Assembly (NCBI GenBank): GCA_948524275.1
Contig: CAOSLI010000002.1
Location: 248,001 to 312,000, forward strand
DNA from: an uncultured Clostridia bacterium
Lineage (GTDB): Bacteria > Bacillota > Clostridia > TANB77 > CAG-508
Direction: 5' to 3'
Length of the DNA: 64,000 nucleotides
This document shows, in pieces, positions 17,495 to 27,461 of the stretch (positions are counted from its first letter, which is position 1; every line of letters begins with the position of its first letter). The position numbers were made by a program, and so were the translations under genes. The notes under the pieces were generated by a model, which did no database searches, was not told the DNA's origin, and was given only the letters and a program-made list of their open reading frames with translations.

Positions 17495-19255
17495 GTGATA
17501 AAAATAGAGGAAAGTTATATAGGAGGAATGTTTAATAAGAAGGATTATTTAAGTCCATCATATATAAACTTAAATAATCCTAAATATATTGAAATAGATG
17601 GAACGTATTATTCAAGTTTGTTAATAGTAAATTATATTAGGGAACAAGATGATCTAATATTTCAAAATATAATTGACACAGATGAAAACATATATATATC
17701 TATATATTACGAAAAACAAGACACATATAAAGTTATCAAAGATTTAACCTATAATATAGGAAATGTTGGTGTAGACTTAGAGAAAATAGGAAATGCAAGA
17801 CAAGATTATGAAATAGCAGCGTTTAGCTATAACGACGCCAAATATATAAGAAAAGAGATGCAAATAAATAATGAAGAGCTATATTATATTTATACATACA
17901 TAACAACATTTTCAAAAGATAAAAAAGACTTAGAAAATAAATTAAATAAAATAGAAGGATTGCTTAGAAGTAAAGGCATGCAATCAAAAAAAGCATATTT
18001 TAGGCAAGAACAAGCATTTAAGGCATGTCTTCCATTAATGGACAATAATACAGATGTTAAAGAAGTTACAAAAAGAAATATACTAACAAACTCAATTCCT
18101 GCAACTTATCCATTATTATCTTCATCCATTTTTGATGAAAATGGAATATTTATTGGAACAAATATATATAATAAATCACTTATTTTTATAGATAAATATG
18201 ACAGAAATAAATACAAAAATTCAAATATGTGTATTTTTGGAACAAGCGGTTCTGGTAAGTCTTATTTTACAAAGCTAATGATTTTAAGAAATTGTTTATT
18301 TGGATTAGAGCAATACATTATAGACCCAGATAGAGAATACGAAAATATTGCTAAAGAATTAGAAGGCTCAATAATAAAGATTGGACCAAGCTCTGAAACT
18401 TATATAAATATTTTTGATATAAGAGAAGAAAGTTTAGAAGATGAACAAAAGGGATATTTATCCACAAAAATAAATAAAATAATTGGATTTTTTAATTTAA
18501 TTTTTGGAGATTTATCAGAAGATGAAAAAGCAGAACTAGAAGAAAAAATAATAAATATATATAAGAAAAAAGGAATTACATTTGATGACAAATCATTATT
18601 AAAAAATAACAAATTTAAAACAAGTGATGATATGCCAATATTATCTGATTTATATGAAGAATTAGATAAAAAGATGAAGATAAAATTAAAGCCTTTTATA
18701 GATGGTTCGTTATCATTTTTTAATAAAAAAACAAATGTTAACTTAAGTAATAAACTAATAATAGCAGATATATATGAACTAGGAGAAGAAAATATAAGGT
18801 TAGGGATGTACATATTTATTGAATTATTTTTTGATAAAATTAAGAAAAACCGTAATGTAAAAAAATCTATCTATTTAGATGAAATATGGAAGCTAATAGG
18901 TGTTACATCGAATAAAGAAGTAGCAAGCTTTATATATAAAATATTTAAAACAATTAGAAAATATGGAGGAAGTGCAGTAGCTATAACTCAAGATATATCA
19001 GACTTATTTAGTTTAGATGAAGGAACATATGGGAGAAGTATACTAAATAATTCAGAAATAAAAGCATTCTTTAATTTAGAAGAAGAAAATATTAAAATAT
19101 TAGAAAAATATTCAAATATTTCAGAAAGAGAAAAAATTGAAATTAGTTCACTAAAAAAAGGGGAATGTTTAATGCTGGTAGGAAAAGAACATATATTAGT
19201 GAAAATAGAATCTGCTGACTTTGAAAAACATATAATAGGAGGTGTTGAAAATTAA
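17495..19255 (+). CDS. VirB4/TraC-type T4SS ATPase
   Basis: 586 residues. VirB4 ATPases energise T4SS assembly and substrate transfer. Walker A is FGTSGSGKSYFTK (about 249-261), followed by the family segment YIIDPDREYENIAKELEGSIIKIGP. Walker B is KKSIYLDEIWKLIG. Late motifs AVAITQDISDLF and GRSILNNSEIKAFFNLE fit the VirB4/TraG fold. Start: the conventional GTG at 17495 lies inside the Shine-Dalgarno sequence AGAGGTG. The next in-frame codon with sensible spacing (6 bases) is ATA at 17504, which stands exactly where ATG would normally follow AGAGGTGATAAAA. An AUA start is therefore likely. The next gene overlaps its end. Confidence 0.85.
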   Translation: MIKIEESYIGGMFNKKDYLSPSYINLNNPKYIEIDGTYYSSLLIVNYIREQDDLIFQNIIDTDENIYISIYYEKQDTYKVIKDLTYNIGNVGVDLEKIGNARQDYEIAAFSYNDAKYIRKEMQINNEELYYIYTYITTFSKDKKDLENKLNKIEGLLRSKGMQSKKAYFRQEQAFKACLPLMDNNTDVKEVTKRNILTNSIPATYPLLSSSIFDENGIFIGTNIYNKSLIFIDKYDRNKYKNSNMCIFGTSGSGKSYFTKLMILRNCLFGLEQYIIDPDREYENIAKELEGSIIKIGPSSETYINIFDIREESLEDEQKGYLSTKINKIIGFFNLIFGDLSEDEKAELEEKIINIYKKKGITFDDKSLLKNNKFKTSDDMPILSDLYEELDKKMKIKLKPFIDGSLSFFNKKTNVNLSNKLIIADIYELGEENIRLGMYIFIELFFDKIKKNRNVKKSIYLDEIWKLIGVTSNKEVASFIYKIFKTIRKYGGSAVAITQDISDLFSLDEGTYGRSILNNSEIKAFFNLEEENIKILEKYSNISEREKIEISSLKKGECLMLVGKEHILVKIESADFEKHIIGGVEN

Positions 19256-20384
19256 AAGAATAATTACAGCATTAGGTAATCCAAATATAAATTTTAATAA
19301 TTATAAAGATAAAATAGAAACAGTCTGTCAAGATATACAATATAGAGAAGGAATCATAGAATATTTAGAAAAGGATAAAAAAATAGATTATATTTTAATA
19401 AATGATGCAATTGTTGGAATTATTGATACACAAGCATTAATAAATAAAATAAAAGAAATAAATAATTCAATAAAAATTATTTTAATATCCAAAAATAAAG
19501 AATATAAAAAAATATATAGATTATTTACTGAATTTAAATTAGACCAGATAATGTATACGATGTGTAATGGAGAAAAAATATTTAATAAAAAAAGTATTCC
19601 TGTAAATAATTTTTTTAAGTCTAATACAAAAGAAGGTGAAATAATAACTATATTAGGACCAAATGGAATAGGAAAAAGTATTTTTTCAATTACATATGCA
19701 AGTAATTTAAAAGACAAAAATATATTAATTATAGATTTTGACATTATAAACAATAGTCTCCACAATTTATTAGGAGTAAAAGAATATTCAAATAAAGTAT
19801 TTAATAAAATAAAAAATAAAAAAATAAATGAAAATAATTTTGATCAAATAGATATATCTAATTTTATCATAAAAACAAAATTTAATGTTGATTTAATTTC
19901 TGGAATTAATTTAATATTTAACTCTTCCAAACAATCAAATGTAAATAGAATAAAGAAAATAATAAAAAATGTAAAAAGCAATTATGATTTAATTATAATT
20001 GATACTTCATCTGAATGTTTACTAGAATACACTAAAGAGCTAATAAAAATATCAGATAATTCAATATTTATTTCTGGAGCAAACACATTAGAAGTAAGGA
20101 AGTCTCAAAAATTATTAGAAATATACAACAAAGAGTGGAATATCCCAAAAGAAAAAATAAATATTATTTTTAATAAATGTACAAGCAAATCAATAGATGA
20201 TGACGTACTAAAAGAATTATTTAGAAAATATCAAATACTCGGAAAAATAAAATTAAATGATTATTATGATTTGGCAATAAATAAAAATAATATTAAAGAA
20301 AAACAAATTACAAAAGATATTGAAGAAATAAAGAAAAGAATTACAAAAATAAAGTTGCCAAGGAGGAAATATGGAGTTAGTTAA
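19242..20384 (+). CDS. MinD/CpaE-like P-loop ATPase of the T4SS-like operon
   Basis: About 380 residues. An N-terminal receiver-like domain (1-115, with LINDAIVGIIDTQ and IKIILISKNKEYKK) precedes a MinD/ParA-type ATPase domain, as in TadZ/CpaE. The P-loop is ILGPNGIGKSIFS (about 133-145), lacking the first lysine of the deviant KGGxGKT motif. Walker A' is ILIIDFDIINNSL and Walker B is LIIIDTSSE. Start: GTG (19242) and TTG (19245) overlap or touch the AGGAGG at 19237-19242. An ATT at 19251 has 8-base spacing and overlaps the preceding stop, so an AUU start is likely. The role, perhaps localising the machine, is inferred. Confidence 0.75.
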   Translation: MLKIKRIITALGNPNINFNNYKDKIETVCQDIQYREGIIEYLEKDKKIDYILINDAIVGIIDTQALINKIKEINNSIKIILISKNKEYKKIYRLFTEFKLDQIMYTMCNGEKIFNKKSIPVNNFFKSNTKEGEIITILGPNGIGKSIFSITYASNLKDKNILIIDFDIINNSLHNLLGVKEYSNKVFNKIKNKKINENNFDQIDISNFIIKTKFNVDLISGINLIFNSSKQSNVNRIKKIIKNVKSNYDLIIIDTSSECLLEYTKELIKISDNSIFISGANTLEVRKSQKLLEIYNKEWNIPKEKINIIFNKCTSKSIDDDVLKELFRKYQILGKIKLNDYYDLAINKNNIKEKQITKDIEEIKKRITKIKLPRRKYGVS

Positions 20385-21090
20385 TAGCTTAGAAAATAAT
20401 ATATCAAATTCATTAGTAAATAATGAAAAACAAAATAAATTTTTAGAATCTACAATTGGAAAGGTAATCAACACAGGGTTAAACATGGGAATCAGGGCAA
20501 TTCTGCCAGATTTAGTTGAAGACCAGGTAATTAATATAAAAGATGCAATAATAAAAAATGGATTTAAAGCAGGACTAAAACAAACTGTTTCATCAGCAAT
20601 AGACTTGGGAAAGAGTGCGACAGGGATGATAACTGGAAATTTTGAAAATATAAATCAGGCAAGAACAGTTATTAAAGCAGGAGGATTAATTGATACATTA
20701 TCAAACTTAGTCGATAAAGGAATAAACGCTATTACGAAATCAGGAAAAATAAGTAAACAAATAGGAAATACAATAAAAAGTGGCAAAAATGTAATAATGA
20801 GAAATATTGAAAATAATATACAAAATAACTTTGATAATCAAATAAATTCAATAGAAAAAATAAACAAATACACAAATAACTGGAATCAATATTACAAAAA
20901 AAGAGACTTTGATGGAATGGAAAAAGAATATAAAAAAATAAAAGAAAAATTAAAAGATATAATGCCAATAGAAAATACAATTATAAATGCAAAGAAATTA
21001 GAAAATTTACATACTCTCATAAAAAATAATGGACATAATTTTGATTTAAGTAAAGAAGAAATAGAGCTTGCTAACAAACTTATTGCATAG
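20371..21090 (+). CDS. Hypothetical T4SS-linked helical protein
   Basis: 239 residues, not recognised. It begins MELVNSLENNISNSLVNNEK, is rich in Asn, Ile and Lys, and is predicted by eye to be almost entirely helical. Glycine-rich amphipathic stretches (residues 30-130, for example KVINTGLNMGIRAILPD and GLIDTLSNLVDKGINAIT) precede a charged coiled-coil-like C-terminus. No signal peptide or clear membrane helix. Its start overlaps the end of the ATPase gene with a strong AGGAGG, so it belongs to the same operon. A structural component or a secreted substrate are both possible. Confidence 0.7.
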   Translation: MELVNSLENNISNSLVNNEKQNKFLESTIGKVINTGLNMGIRAILPDLVEDQVINIKDAIIKNGFKAGLKQTVSSAIDLGKSATGMITGNFENINQARTVIKAGGLIDTLSNLVDKGINAITKSGKISKQIGNTIKSGKNVIMRNIENNIQNNFDNQINSIEKINKYTNNWNQYYKKRDFDGMEKEYKKIKEKLKDIMPIENTIINAKKLENLHTLIKNNGHNFDLSKEEIELANKLIA

Positions 21091-21211
21091 ATGAGCTTTA
21101 CAAAGCGGTCCAATAAATTATTCCTTTAAAAATTATAAAATTAGATATATAAAATATAGTACAAAATGCTTAAAAATACTAAAAAATAAGTAAAAAAATC
21201 GTAAAATTTCC

Positions 21212-21240
21212 TTGCTTTTTCTAGGGGACTTTAGTATAAT
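21212..21240 (+). promoter_or_regulatory. gyrA promoter
   Basis: TTGCTT (21212-21217), a 17-base spacer, TATAAT (21235-21240), 36 bases before the gyrA ATG. Confidence 0.7.
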
Positions 21241-21276
21241 AAGAACATAAATAAAGCTTAAGAAAGAGGTAGACAA

Positions 21277-23808
21277 ATGGACAAGATAGAAGAACCAGAA
21301 TTCAAAGAAGGAAAGATTATTAATAGAGACATCGAAGAAGAAATGAAGACAGCGTATATTGACTACGCAATGAGTGTTATTGTACAAAGAGCTCTTCCAG
21401 ATGTTAGAGATGGACTTAAGCCAGTTCATAGAAGAATTTTATATACAATGTATGAAGATGGTTTAACTACAGAAAAACCATACAGAAAGTCTGCTACAAC
21501 AGTTGGAGATGTTTTAGGTAGATATCATCCACATGGAGACTCATCTGTTTATGATGCTATGGTTAGACTAGCACAAGATTTCTCACTTAGATATCCATTA
21601 ATTGATGGACATGGAAACTTTGGATCTATTGATGGAGACGGAGCAGCTGCTTACCGTTATACAGAAGCAAGAATGTCTAAAATAGCAGAAACGATGCTTA
21701 CTGATATAGAAAAAAATACAGTAGACTTCATGCCAAACTTTGATGGCATAAGACAAGAGCCAACAGTATTACCAGCAAAATTACCAGCGCTTTTAGTTAA
21801 TGGTTCATCAGGAATAGCTGTAGGTATGGCAACTAATATTCCACCACATAATTTAACTGAAATATTAAATGCAGTAATCAGAATGGTTGAATATAAAGAA
21901 AAAGGAGAAGAAATATCAGATGAAGAGCTTCTTCAAATAGTAAAAGGTCCAGATTTCCCAACAGGAGCGACAATTTTAGGAAAAGAAGGTATAAAGCAAG
22001 CTTATCTTACAGGTAGAGGAAAAATATCTTTAAGAGCAGAAGCAGAAATAGAAGAAATGTCTGGAAATAGACAAAAAATAGTTGTATCATCACTTCCATA
22101 TCAAGTAAATAAAGCAAAGCTAATAGTTGATATAAACCAATTAGTAAGAGACAAGAGAATAGAAGGAATCTCAGAAGTTAGAGATGAATCAGATAGAGAA
22201 GAAAAAGTTAGAGTAGTAATAGAACTTAAGAGAGATGTAAATGCTAAAGTTATATTAAATCAATTATACAAATACACACAAATGCAAGACTCTTTTGGAA
22301 TTATTATGCTAGCATTAGTTGACAATGTACCAAAAATATTAACATTAAAACAATGTCTAGATTATTATATAGATCATAGAAAGAGTGTAATTATTCGTAG
22401 AACTAAGTTTGATTTAGATAAAGCATTAGCTAGAGCACATATACTAGAGGGCTTAAAAATAGCTATTGACAATATTGACGAAGTAATTAAAATAATTAGA
22501 AATTCTTATGATGATCCAAAAGAACAATTAATGCAAAGATTTGGATTAGATGATATACAAGCACAAGCTATCTTAGACATGAGATTAAAGACATTATCAG
22601 GATTGCAAAGAGAAAAAATTGATGAAGAATATAATGAATTAATGAAGCTAATTGCACACTTAAGAGAAATACTTGAAAATGATAAATTAGTAGATGAAAT
22701 CATCAAAGAAGAATCTTTAGCAATGAAAGAAAAATACGGAGATGAAAGAAAAACTAAGATAGTTGCAGCTGAAGGAGAATTTGTAGAAGAAGATTTAATT
22801 GCAGAAGAACAAACAATAATTGCTTTAACGCACTTTGGTTATATAAAAAGAATGCCATTAGATACATATAAGAGCCAAAGAAGAGGCGGAAAGGGAATTA
22901 CAGGAATAACAACAAGAGAAGAGGATTTTGTAAAACAAATATTTACAGCATCTACTCACGATATAATTTTATTCTTTAGTAATAAAGGAAAATTATATAA
23001 GCTAAGAGGTTTTGAAGTACCAGAAGCGGGAAGAACTGCAAAAGGAACTGCAATTGTAAATCTATTATCATTAGATGGTGGAGAAAAAATTACAGCAGTT
23101 ATTCCAATAAAGGAATTTACAGAAGATCAATATTTGTTAATGGCAACTAAAAATGGAATAATTAAGAAAACACCATTAAAAGAATATGATACAGGAAGAA
23201 AAACAGGTCTAATTTCAATAAATTTAAAAGAAGATGATGAATTAATTGATGTTAGATTAACAGATGGAAATAATAATGTCGTAATAGTAACACACAAGGG
23301 AATATGCATTACATTTAGCGAAAGTGATGTACGTCCTATAGGAAGAGGGGGACAAGGTGTTCTTGGAATTAGGCTTGATAAAGATGACATTGTTATAGGA
23401 ATGGAGCCAATAAATAAAGATGTTAAAGGAACATTACTTGCAATCACCGAAAATGGCTTTGGAAAAAGAACAGAGCTTGATGAATACAGAGTTCAAACAA
23501 GAGGTGGAAAAGGTGTGATAACATATAAAGTTACACCAAAAACAGGTGATATTGTTGGAATAAGAATTACAGGAGAAGATGAAGACATACTTATGATTAC
23601 AGATACAGGAACTGTAATAAGAATAAAAGCCAAAGAAATTAGTGTACTTGGAAGAAATACACAAGGAGTAACTCTTATGAGAACAAGTGATGGAGGAAAA
23701 GTTGTAAGCATTGAAAAGGTTCCAGATGAATCTGAAGAAGATTTTAGTGAAGAATCAAAGTTATCAGAAGAAATATCTAAAACAGAAAAAAATGATAATA
23801 ATGAATAA
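21277..23808 (+). CDS. gyrA: DNA gyrase subunit A
   Basis: 843 residues. GyrA cuts and rejoins DNA in gyrase. The N-terminus has the gyrase pattern DYAMSVIVQRALPDVRDGLK, the quinolone-pocket region YHPHGDSSVYDAMVRLAQ (Ser at the usual position 83, so a drug-sensitive type by sequence) and catalytic tyrosine in AAYRYTEARM. The GyrA-box QRRGGKG in the C-terminal pinwheel separates it from topoisomerase IV ParC. The end is acidic and Ser/Glu-rich. It has its own promoter and a terminator, and is flanked by T4SS-like genes on both sides. Confidence 0.98.
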   Translation: MDKIEEPEFKEGKIINRDIEEEMKTAYIDYAMSVIVQRALPDVRDGLKPVHRRILYTMYEDGLTTEKPYRKSATTVGDVLGRYHPHGDSSVYDAMVRLAQDFSLRYPLIDGHGNFGSIDGDGAAAYRYTEARMSKIAETMLTDIEKNTVDFMPNFDGIRQEPTVLPAKLPALLVNGSSGIAVGMATNIPPHNLTEILNAVIRMVEYKEKGEEISDEELLQIVKGPDFPTGATILGKEGIKQAYLTGRGKISLRAEAEIEEMSGNRQKIVVSSLPYQVNKAKLIVDINQLVRDKRIEGISEVRDESDREEKVRVVIELKRDVNAKVILNQLYKYTQMQDSFGIIMLALVDNVPKILTLKQCLDYYIDHRKSVIIRRTKFDLDKALARAHILEGLKIAIDNIDEVIKIIRNSYDDPKEQLMQRFGLDDIQAQAILDMRLKTLSGLQREKIDEEYNELMKLIAHLREILENDKLVDEIIKEESLAMKEKYGDERKTKIVAAEGEFVEEDLIAEEQTIIALTHFGYIKRMPLDTYKSQRRGGKGITGITTREEDFVKQIFTASTHDIILFFSNKGKLYKLRGFEVPEAGRTAKGTAIVNLLSLDGGEKITAVIPIKEFTEDQYLLMATKNGIIKKTPLKEYDTGRKTGLISINLKEDDELIDVRLTDGNNNVVIVTHKGICITFSESDVRPIGRGGQGVLGIRLDKDDIVIGMEPINKDVKGTLLAITENGFGKRTELDEYRVQTRGGKGVITYKVTPKTGDIVGIRITGEDEDILMITDTGTVIRIKAKEISVLGRNTQGVTLMRTSDGGKVVSIEKVPDESEEDFSEESKLSEEISKTEKNDNNE

Positions 23809-23836
23809 TTAATAAAGTAATTATTATAAATTAAAA

Positions 23837-23880
23837 ATAAAAACCCAAAAATTATAAAAATATAAGGGTTTTTATTTTTA
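23837..23880 (+). terminator. Intrinsic terminator after gyrA
   Basis: AAAAACCC and GGGTTTTTATTTT form a stem around an A/T loop. Confidence 0.7.
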
Positions 23881-25310
23881 TATTAAATAAATTAATAAAA
23901 AATTAAAATAAATAAAAAATATTTAAATAATAAATAAATTAAAATATAAAAATAAGAAATATTAAATAAATAAAAATTAATAAAATAATATACAAAAAGT
24001 ATAAAAAATAATTAATTAAGTTAAAATTTATAAAAATATTAATAAAATTATAAAAATATTAATAAAATTTAATAAAAATATAAAAAATAGAAAATACAAA
24101 AATTTTATAAAAGTGATAAAAAATAGACAATAAATTCAAATTGGCTATATGACAAAACAATAAAAAGTAGAGTTATCATATATACATCGATTAAAATACT
24201 ATGTTTTCTATAAAAATATTGAACAAATTATGAAAAAAGCCTAGGGAATACAATAAATAATAAAAGCAAGCATATAATAATATATTGCTAAAAAATAAGT
24301 AATTTTTCAAGCTAAGATATTAGAATTTTATAAGTATAAAAGCTAAAACAACAAAAAATGCAAAGCAGATTAGATAAAAACTAAATAAAAAATTATATAA
24401 AAAACACATAAAACTTAATATATATAATAAAAAAATATATATAATTCATGAAAATATAAAAAGTATGTTTGTTAAAAAGACATAGTGCGTAAAAAGATGA
24501 TAAAACAAAAAGTAAAGAATTATCTATAAAATGGACTATAATTAAGATTAAATTATCATAATATGCTAGGAAAATAAGAAAAAACACGAGTTGAATATTA
24601 ATTAGAATAAGTTACAAAAAAGAATCAAAATATAAAAACAAAAGAGGAAAAAATGACATTAAGACAATTTATATACCGAATAAAAGTCTTTTTACAACTA
24701 CCAAAATGCAGCAAAAAATAGAAAAATAATACAAAATAAAATAAAATTAAATATAAAAAATTAAAAAATTCATAAAAATAATGAAAAATAGTTTCAACCA
24801 TTTTAAATAGAATATAAAATGTGTAAAATGAGAAAATACAACGAAAAAACATATACAATCAATTTGACAAAATTGAAATGTCAGAAATCAAAAAAATATA
24901 AAGTCTAAATCCCTTAGGGCGACACAGTAAAAAAGTATAAAAAATGTTGAAAAGGAAAGAATAAATGATACCACAATCTATTGAATACTATTATGGCAAA
25001 AAGAAAAAATTTACAAAAAATACAAAAAAGGACACAACAATTGCTTAAAAGACAATAAAACGACTAAAAAACGAATAAAGTAAAAATAGCGATTATTAGC
25101 ATAATATATAAAATTAATTAAATTTTTTATAAATAATAAAAATAAAATATAAAAATAAATAGTAAAAATAGTAAAATAAATAATAATATAAAAATAATAA
25201 ATAAAATAATAAATAAAATAATATAATAAATAATAAAAGTATAAATAATAAAAATAAATACAAATAAAACATAAAAATAATATAAAATTTGCAAAAATAA
25301 AAATAGAACT
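23881..25310. other. 1.4-kb gene-free A-rich spacer
   Basis: No credible reading frame on either strand. The plus strand is dominated by A with very little G or C. The flanks (23881-24120 and 25090-25300) are AATAAATA-type low-complexity sequence. The middle (24120-25080) is more complex and may be a decayed gene or an unrecognised RNA. The A excess follows the replication direction, as do the T-rich spacers left of oriC. Confidence 0.6.
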
Positions 25311-25330
25311 CGAAAATTAAAGTTCTATTT
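25311..25330. terminator. Bidirectional terminator after the DnaI-like gene
   Basis: AAATAGAACT and AGTTCTATTT, flanked by T-rich tails on both strands. Confidence 0.65.
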
Positions 25331-25347
25331 TTTTATTTAAATTTTTA

Positions 25348-26352
25348 TTATTTAGTAATTTTTTTCTTCATACGTATATCATCACCAAAAAAATAACATG
25401 CACTATAATTGCCAATTATTCTAGAAACAATTCTTTCTTCATATGTATTATATAAATCTTGAAGTGAAAGATTTGTGGAAATAATTGTTTTAGTTATTTT
25501 ATTGTTTTGATTAAGTAATCTACTATTAATAATATTAAACAATTCAGTAACCTTAAGACTGTTTGGAGCTTCACTGCCAAGATCATCTATAATTAATAAA
25601 TCTACTGAATTTATTGAATTAATAATATTATTAGTTGTTTTTCCAAATTTATAATCAATAATACTATCAAGCATTACTGGAGCTGTTTGATAAAGCACAG
25701 TTTTTCCTCTTTTTATTATTTCATTTGCAATACAAGAAGATAAAAAGGTCTTGCCTAATCCTGAATTACCACAGAAAAGCAAGTTATTTTCCGTTGGATC
25801 ATCAAAGTTTTCAATGAAATTTAAACAAATATTTTTTATACCATTTATATTGTCTCGTGGTGATATTTTTTTACCATATTTCTCAAAATTAACTTCATCA
25901 GAGTAGCAAGATAATTTAAAATTATTAAAATTTTGATGTTCTAAGTCATATATATTTGAATTATTGTATTCAATATTAAATAGTTTTTGCTTTATACAGT
26001 TACATAGAACTGTGCCATCATTTGCCTTTATATATCCAGTATCATTGCATTTTTTACATTCAAAAACAGGCTGAAAATCTTTAGCGGATAAATTATTTTC
26101 CTTTAAAAAATTAATTCTTTCTTTTTTTAAAGTAGATATTTTTTTATTTAAATTATCAACTACAGATTTATCACGAGTTGTAAGTACAGCTTTAATAGCC
26201 TGTATAGATAACGAATTTATATCATTATCAATCTTTTCTAAATCAGGAAAAGACGAATATATTTCATATTTTTTATTTCTAGATTTAGCAATAGCAGAAT
26301 TTCTCTTCTGATCATACTGAGCAAGAAGAGACTTTAAATTGCTGTTATCCAA
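25348..26352 (-). CDS. DnaI/DnaC-type replicative helicase loader
   Basis: 334 residues. An AAA+ ATPase of the DnaC/DnaI group that loads the replicative helicase. The N-terminal part (1-110) ends in a zinc-binding pattern CKKCNDTGYI---GTVLCNC. The ATPase core has LLFCGNSGLGKTFLSSCIANE (Walker A, about 192-201), Walker B LLIIDDLGSEAPN and an arginine-finger region YEERIVSRIIGN. Start is TTG at 26352 with GAGGTG 7 bases upstream. It directly follows the DnaD-like gene, the usual Clostridia replication pair. The two are head-on to replication here. Confidence 0.9.
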   Translation of the reverse strand: MDNSNLKSLLAQYDQKRNSAIAKSRNKKYEIYSSFPDLEKIDNDINSLSIQAIKAVLTTRDKSVVDNLNKKISTLKKERINFLKENNLSAKDFQPVFECKKCNDTGYIKANDGTVLCNCIKQKLFNIEYNNSNIYDLEHQNFNNFKLSCYSDEVNFEKYGKKISPRDNINGIKNICLNFIENFDDPTENNLLFCGNSGLGKTFLSSCIANEIIKRGKTVLYQTAPVMLDSIIDYKFGKTTNNIINSINSVDLLIIDDLGSEAPNSLKVTELFNIINSRLLNQNNKITKTIISTNLSLQDLYNTYEERIVSRIIGNYSACYFFGDDIRMKKKITK

Positions 26353-26369
26353 GTAAAATCACCTCACTT

Positions 26370-27329
26370 TTAAATATTACTATAAAAATTATTTAAATCA
26401 TCATATTGTCTTTGAGGGTAACTTATATTTTTAGATGATTTAGTAGCTTGTTGTTGAACAGGCTTATTTTTTTGAGCAGTTAGATATGAAGTAATTTGTT
26501 CAGCCGTTTTTAACCCTCTTTCGTACCAGTCAGATAAAAGTTTATCAATATACTCAAAACTTGGATTATACTTTGATGTGGTCTTTTTTAAAGCAATATC
26601 AATAATATCTATACCATATTCATAAGTAATGTTCCATTTTTCTATGTAAGCTTCCTCATAAACTGATAAATTTCTAGATAGTCTAAGTTTCTTTTTGATG
26701 CTATTTGCTACAGATTTAACCTTTTCTTCTTTTTGATAATATGAATCTAAATCTGAAAAAGTTTTAATTTTATTTTTATTCCAAGCCTCTGCTACAGTTG
26801 ATATATAAGACCTATGTAGGGCAGATTTGTTAAAGCAGTATCTAAATAAAGCAATCATAACTTCCTCATCAAAACCATATTTCTTAAACCATAAATCAAT
26901 ATCGCCATACCATGATGGAGACATAACACCTTGAAAAAATTCATTATTTATTGTATCAATAGCTTTTGCACGATACTTATTTTCTGCCACTTTCTTCACA
27001 TCAGCTGGAGCCATAGTAATTTTTGGTTTATATACTTTGTTAAGCTCAATTTCTTGTAAATTAGCAACTATAAATCCTTGATTTTTTCTAATTAAAAGAC
27101 CAGAGTCTTCCCAGTACTTGACTGCATCCTGAATAGTCTTTAATGGTAGTTCTAGTTTCTTAGATAAATCATTTATTTTCACATCTTTGTTATACTTTGA
27201 TAAGAAAAATAAATATAGATAAACCTTTACAAAGTCACCAGAAGCTTGAGATAAATGTTCAGTAAAGAATACATCTGGAATACTTGTTTGAGAAAATATT
27301 AAGGAGATATCATTTTGCTCTAATTTCAT
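26370..27329 (-). CDS. DnaD-domain replication initiation protein
   Basis: 319 residues. DnaD-domain proteins remodel DNA at the origin and recruit the helicase loader. The N-terminal winged helix (1-90) has SGDFVKVYLYLFFLSKYN and the helix-turn-helix INDLSKKLELPLKTIQDAVKYWEDSGL. The C-terminal DnaD domain has the YxxxIxxxW-type elements, seen in YISTVAEAWNKNKIKT and YIDKLLSDWYERGLKTAEQI. A glutamine-rich tail follows. A sigma-A promoter lies upstream, so it need not depend on the T4SS-like genes before it. Confidence 0.88.
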   Translation of the reverse strand: MKLEQNDISLIFSQTSIPDVFFTEHLSQASGDFVKVYLYLFFLSKYNKDVKINDLSKKLELPLKTIQDAVKYWEDSGLLIRKNQGFIVANLQEIELNKVYKPKITMAPADVKKVAENKYRAKAIDTINNEFFQGVMSPSWYGDIDLWFKKYGFDEEVMIALFRYCFNKSALHRSYISTVAEAWNKNKIKTFSDLDSYYQKEEKVKSVANSIKKKLRLSRNLSVYEEAYIEKWNITYEYGIDIIDIALKKTTSKYNPSFEYIDKLLSDWYERGLKTAEQITSYLTAQKNKPVQQQATKSSKNISYPQRQYDDLNNFYSNI

Positions 27330-27392
27330 ATTTTTGTTCCCTTCTCATTTTTAGGTACAATAGAAAAATTTTATTGCTCCATTACTCAACAA

Positions 27393-27421
27393 ATTATATC
27401 ATCTTTATACATATTTTACAA
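27393..27421 (-). promoter_or_regulatory. Promoter of the DnaD/DnaI-like operon
   Basis: Minus strand: TTGTAA (27421-27416), a 17-base spacer, TATAAT (27398-27393). Confidence 0.7.
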
Positions 27422-27461
27422 TAACTTTGTATATTTTTGTACATAGCAAATTTATCTAGTT

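Noticed and set aside
24393..24858. Short minus-strand frames in the A-rich spacer encoding Phe/Ile/Tyr-rich peptides
   Set aside because: Composition is what random A/T sequence gives; there are no ribosome binding sites or family motifs.
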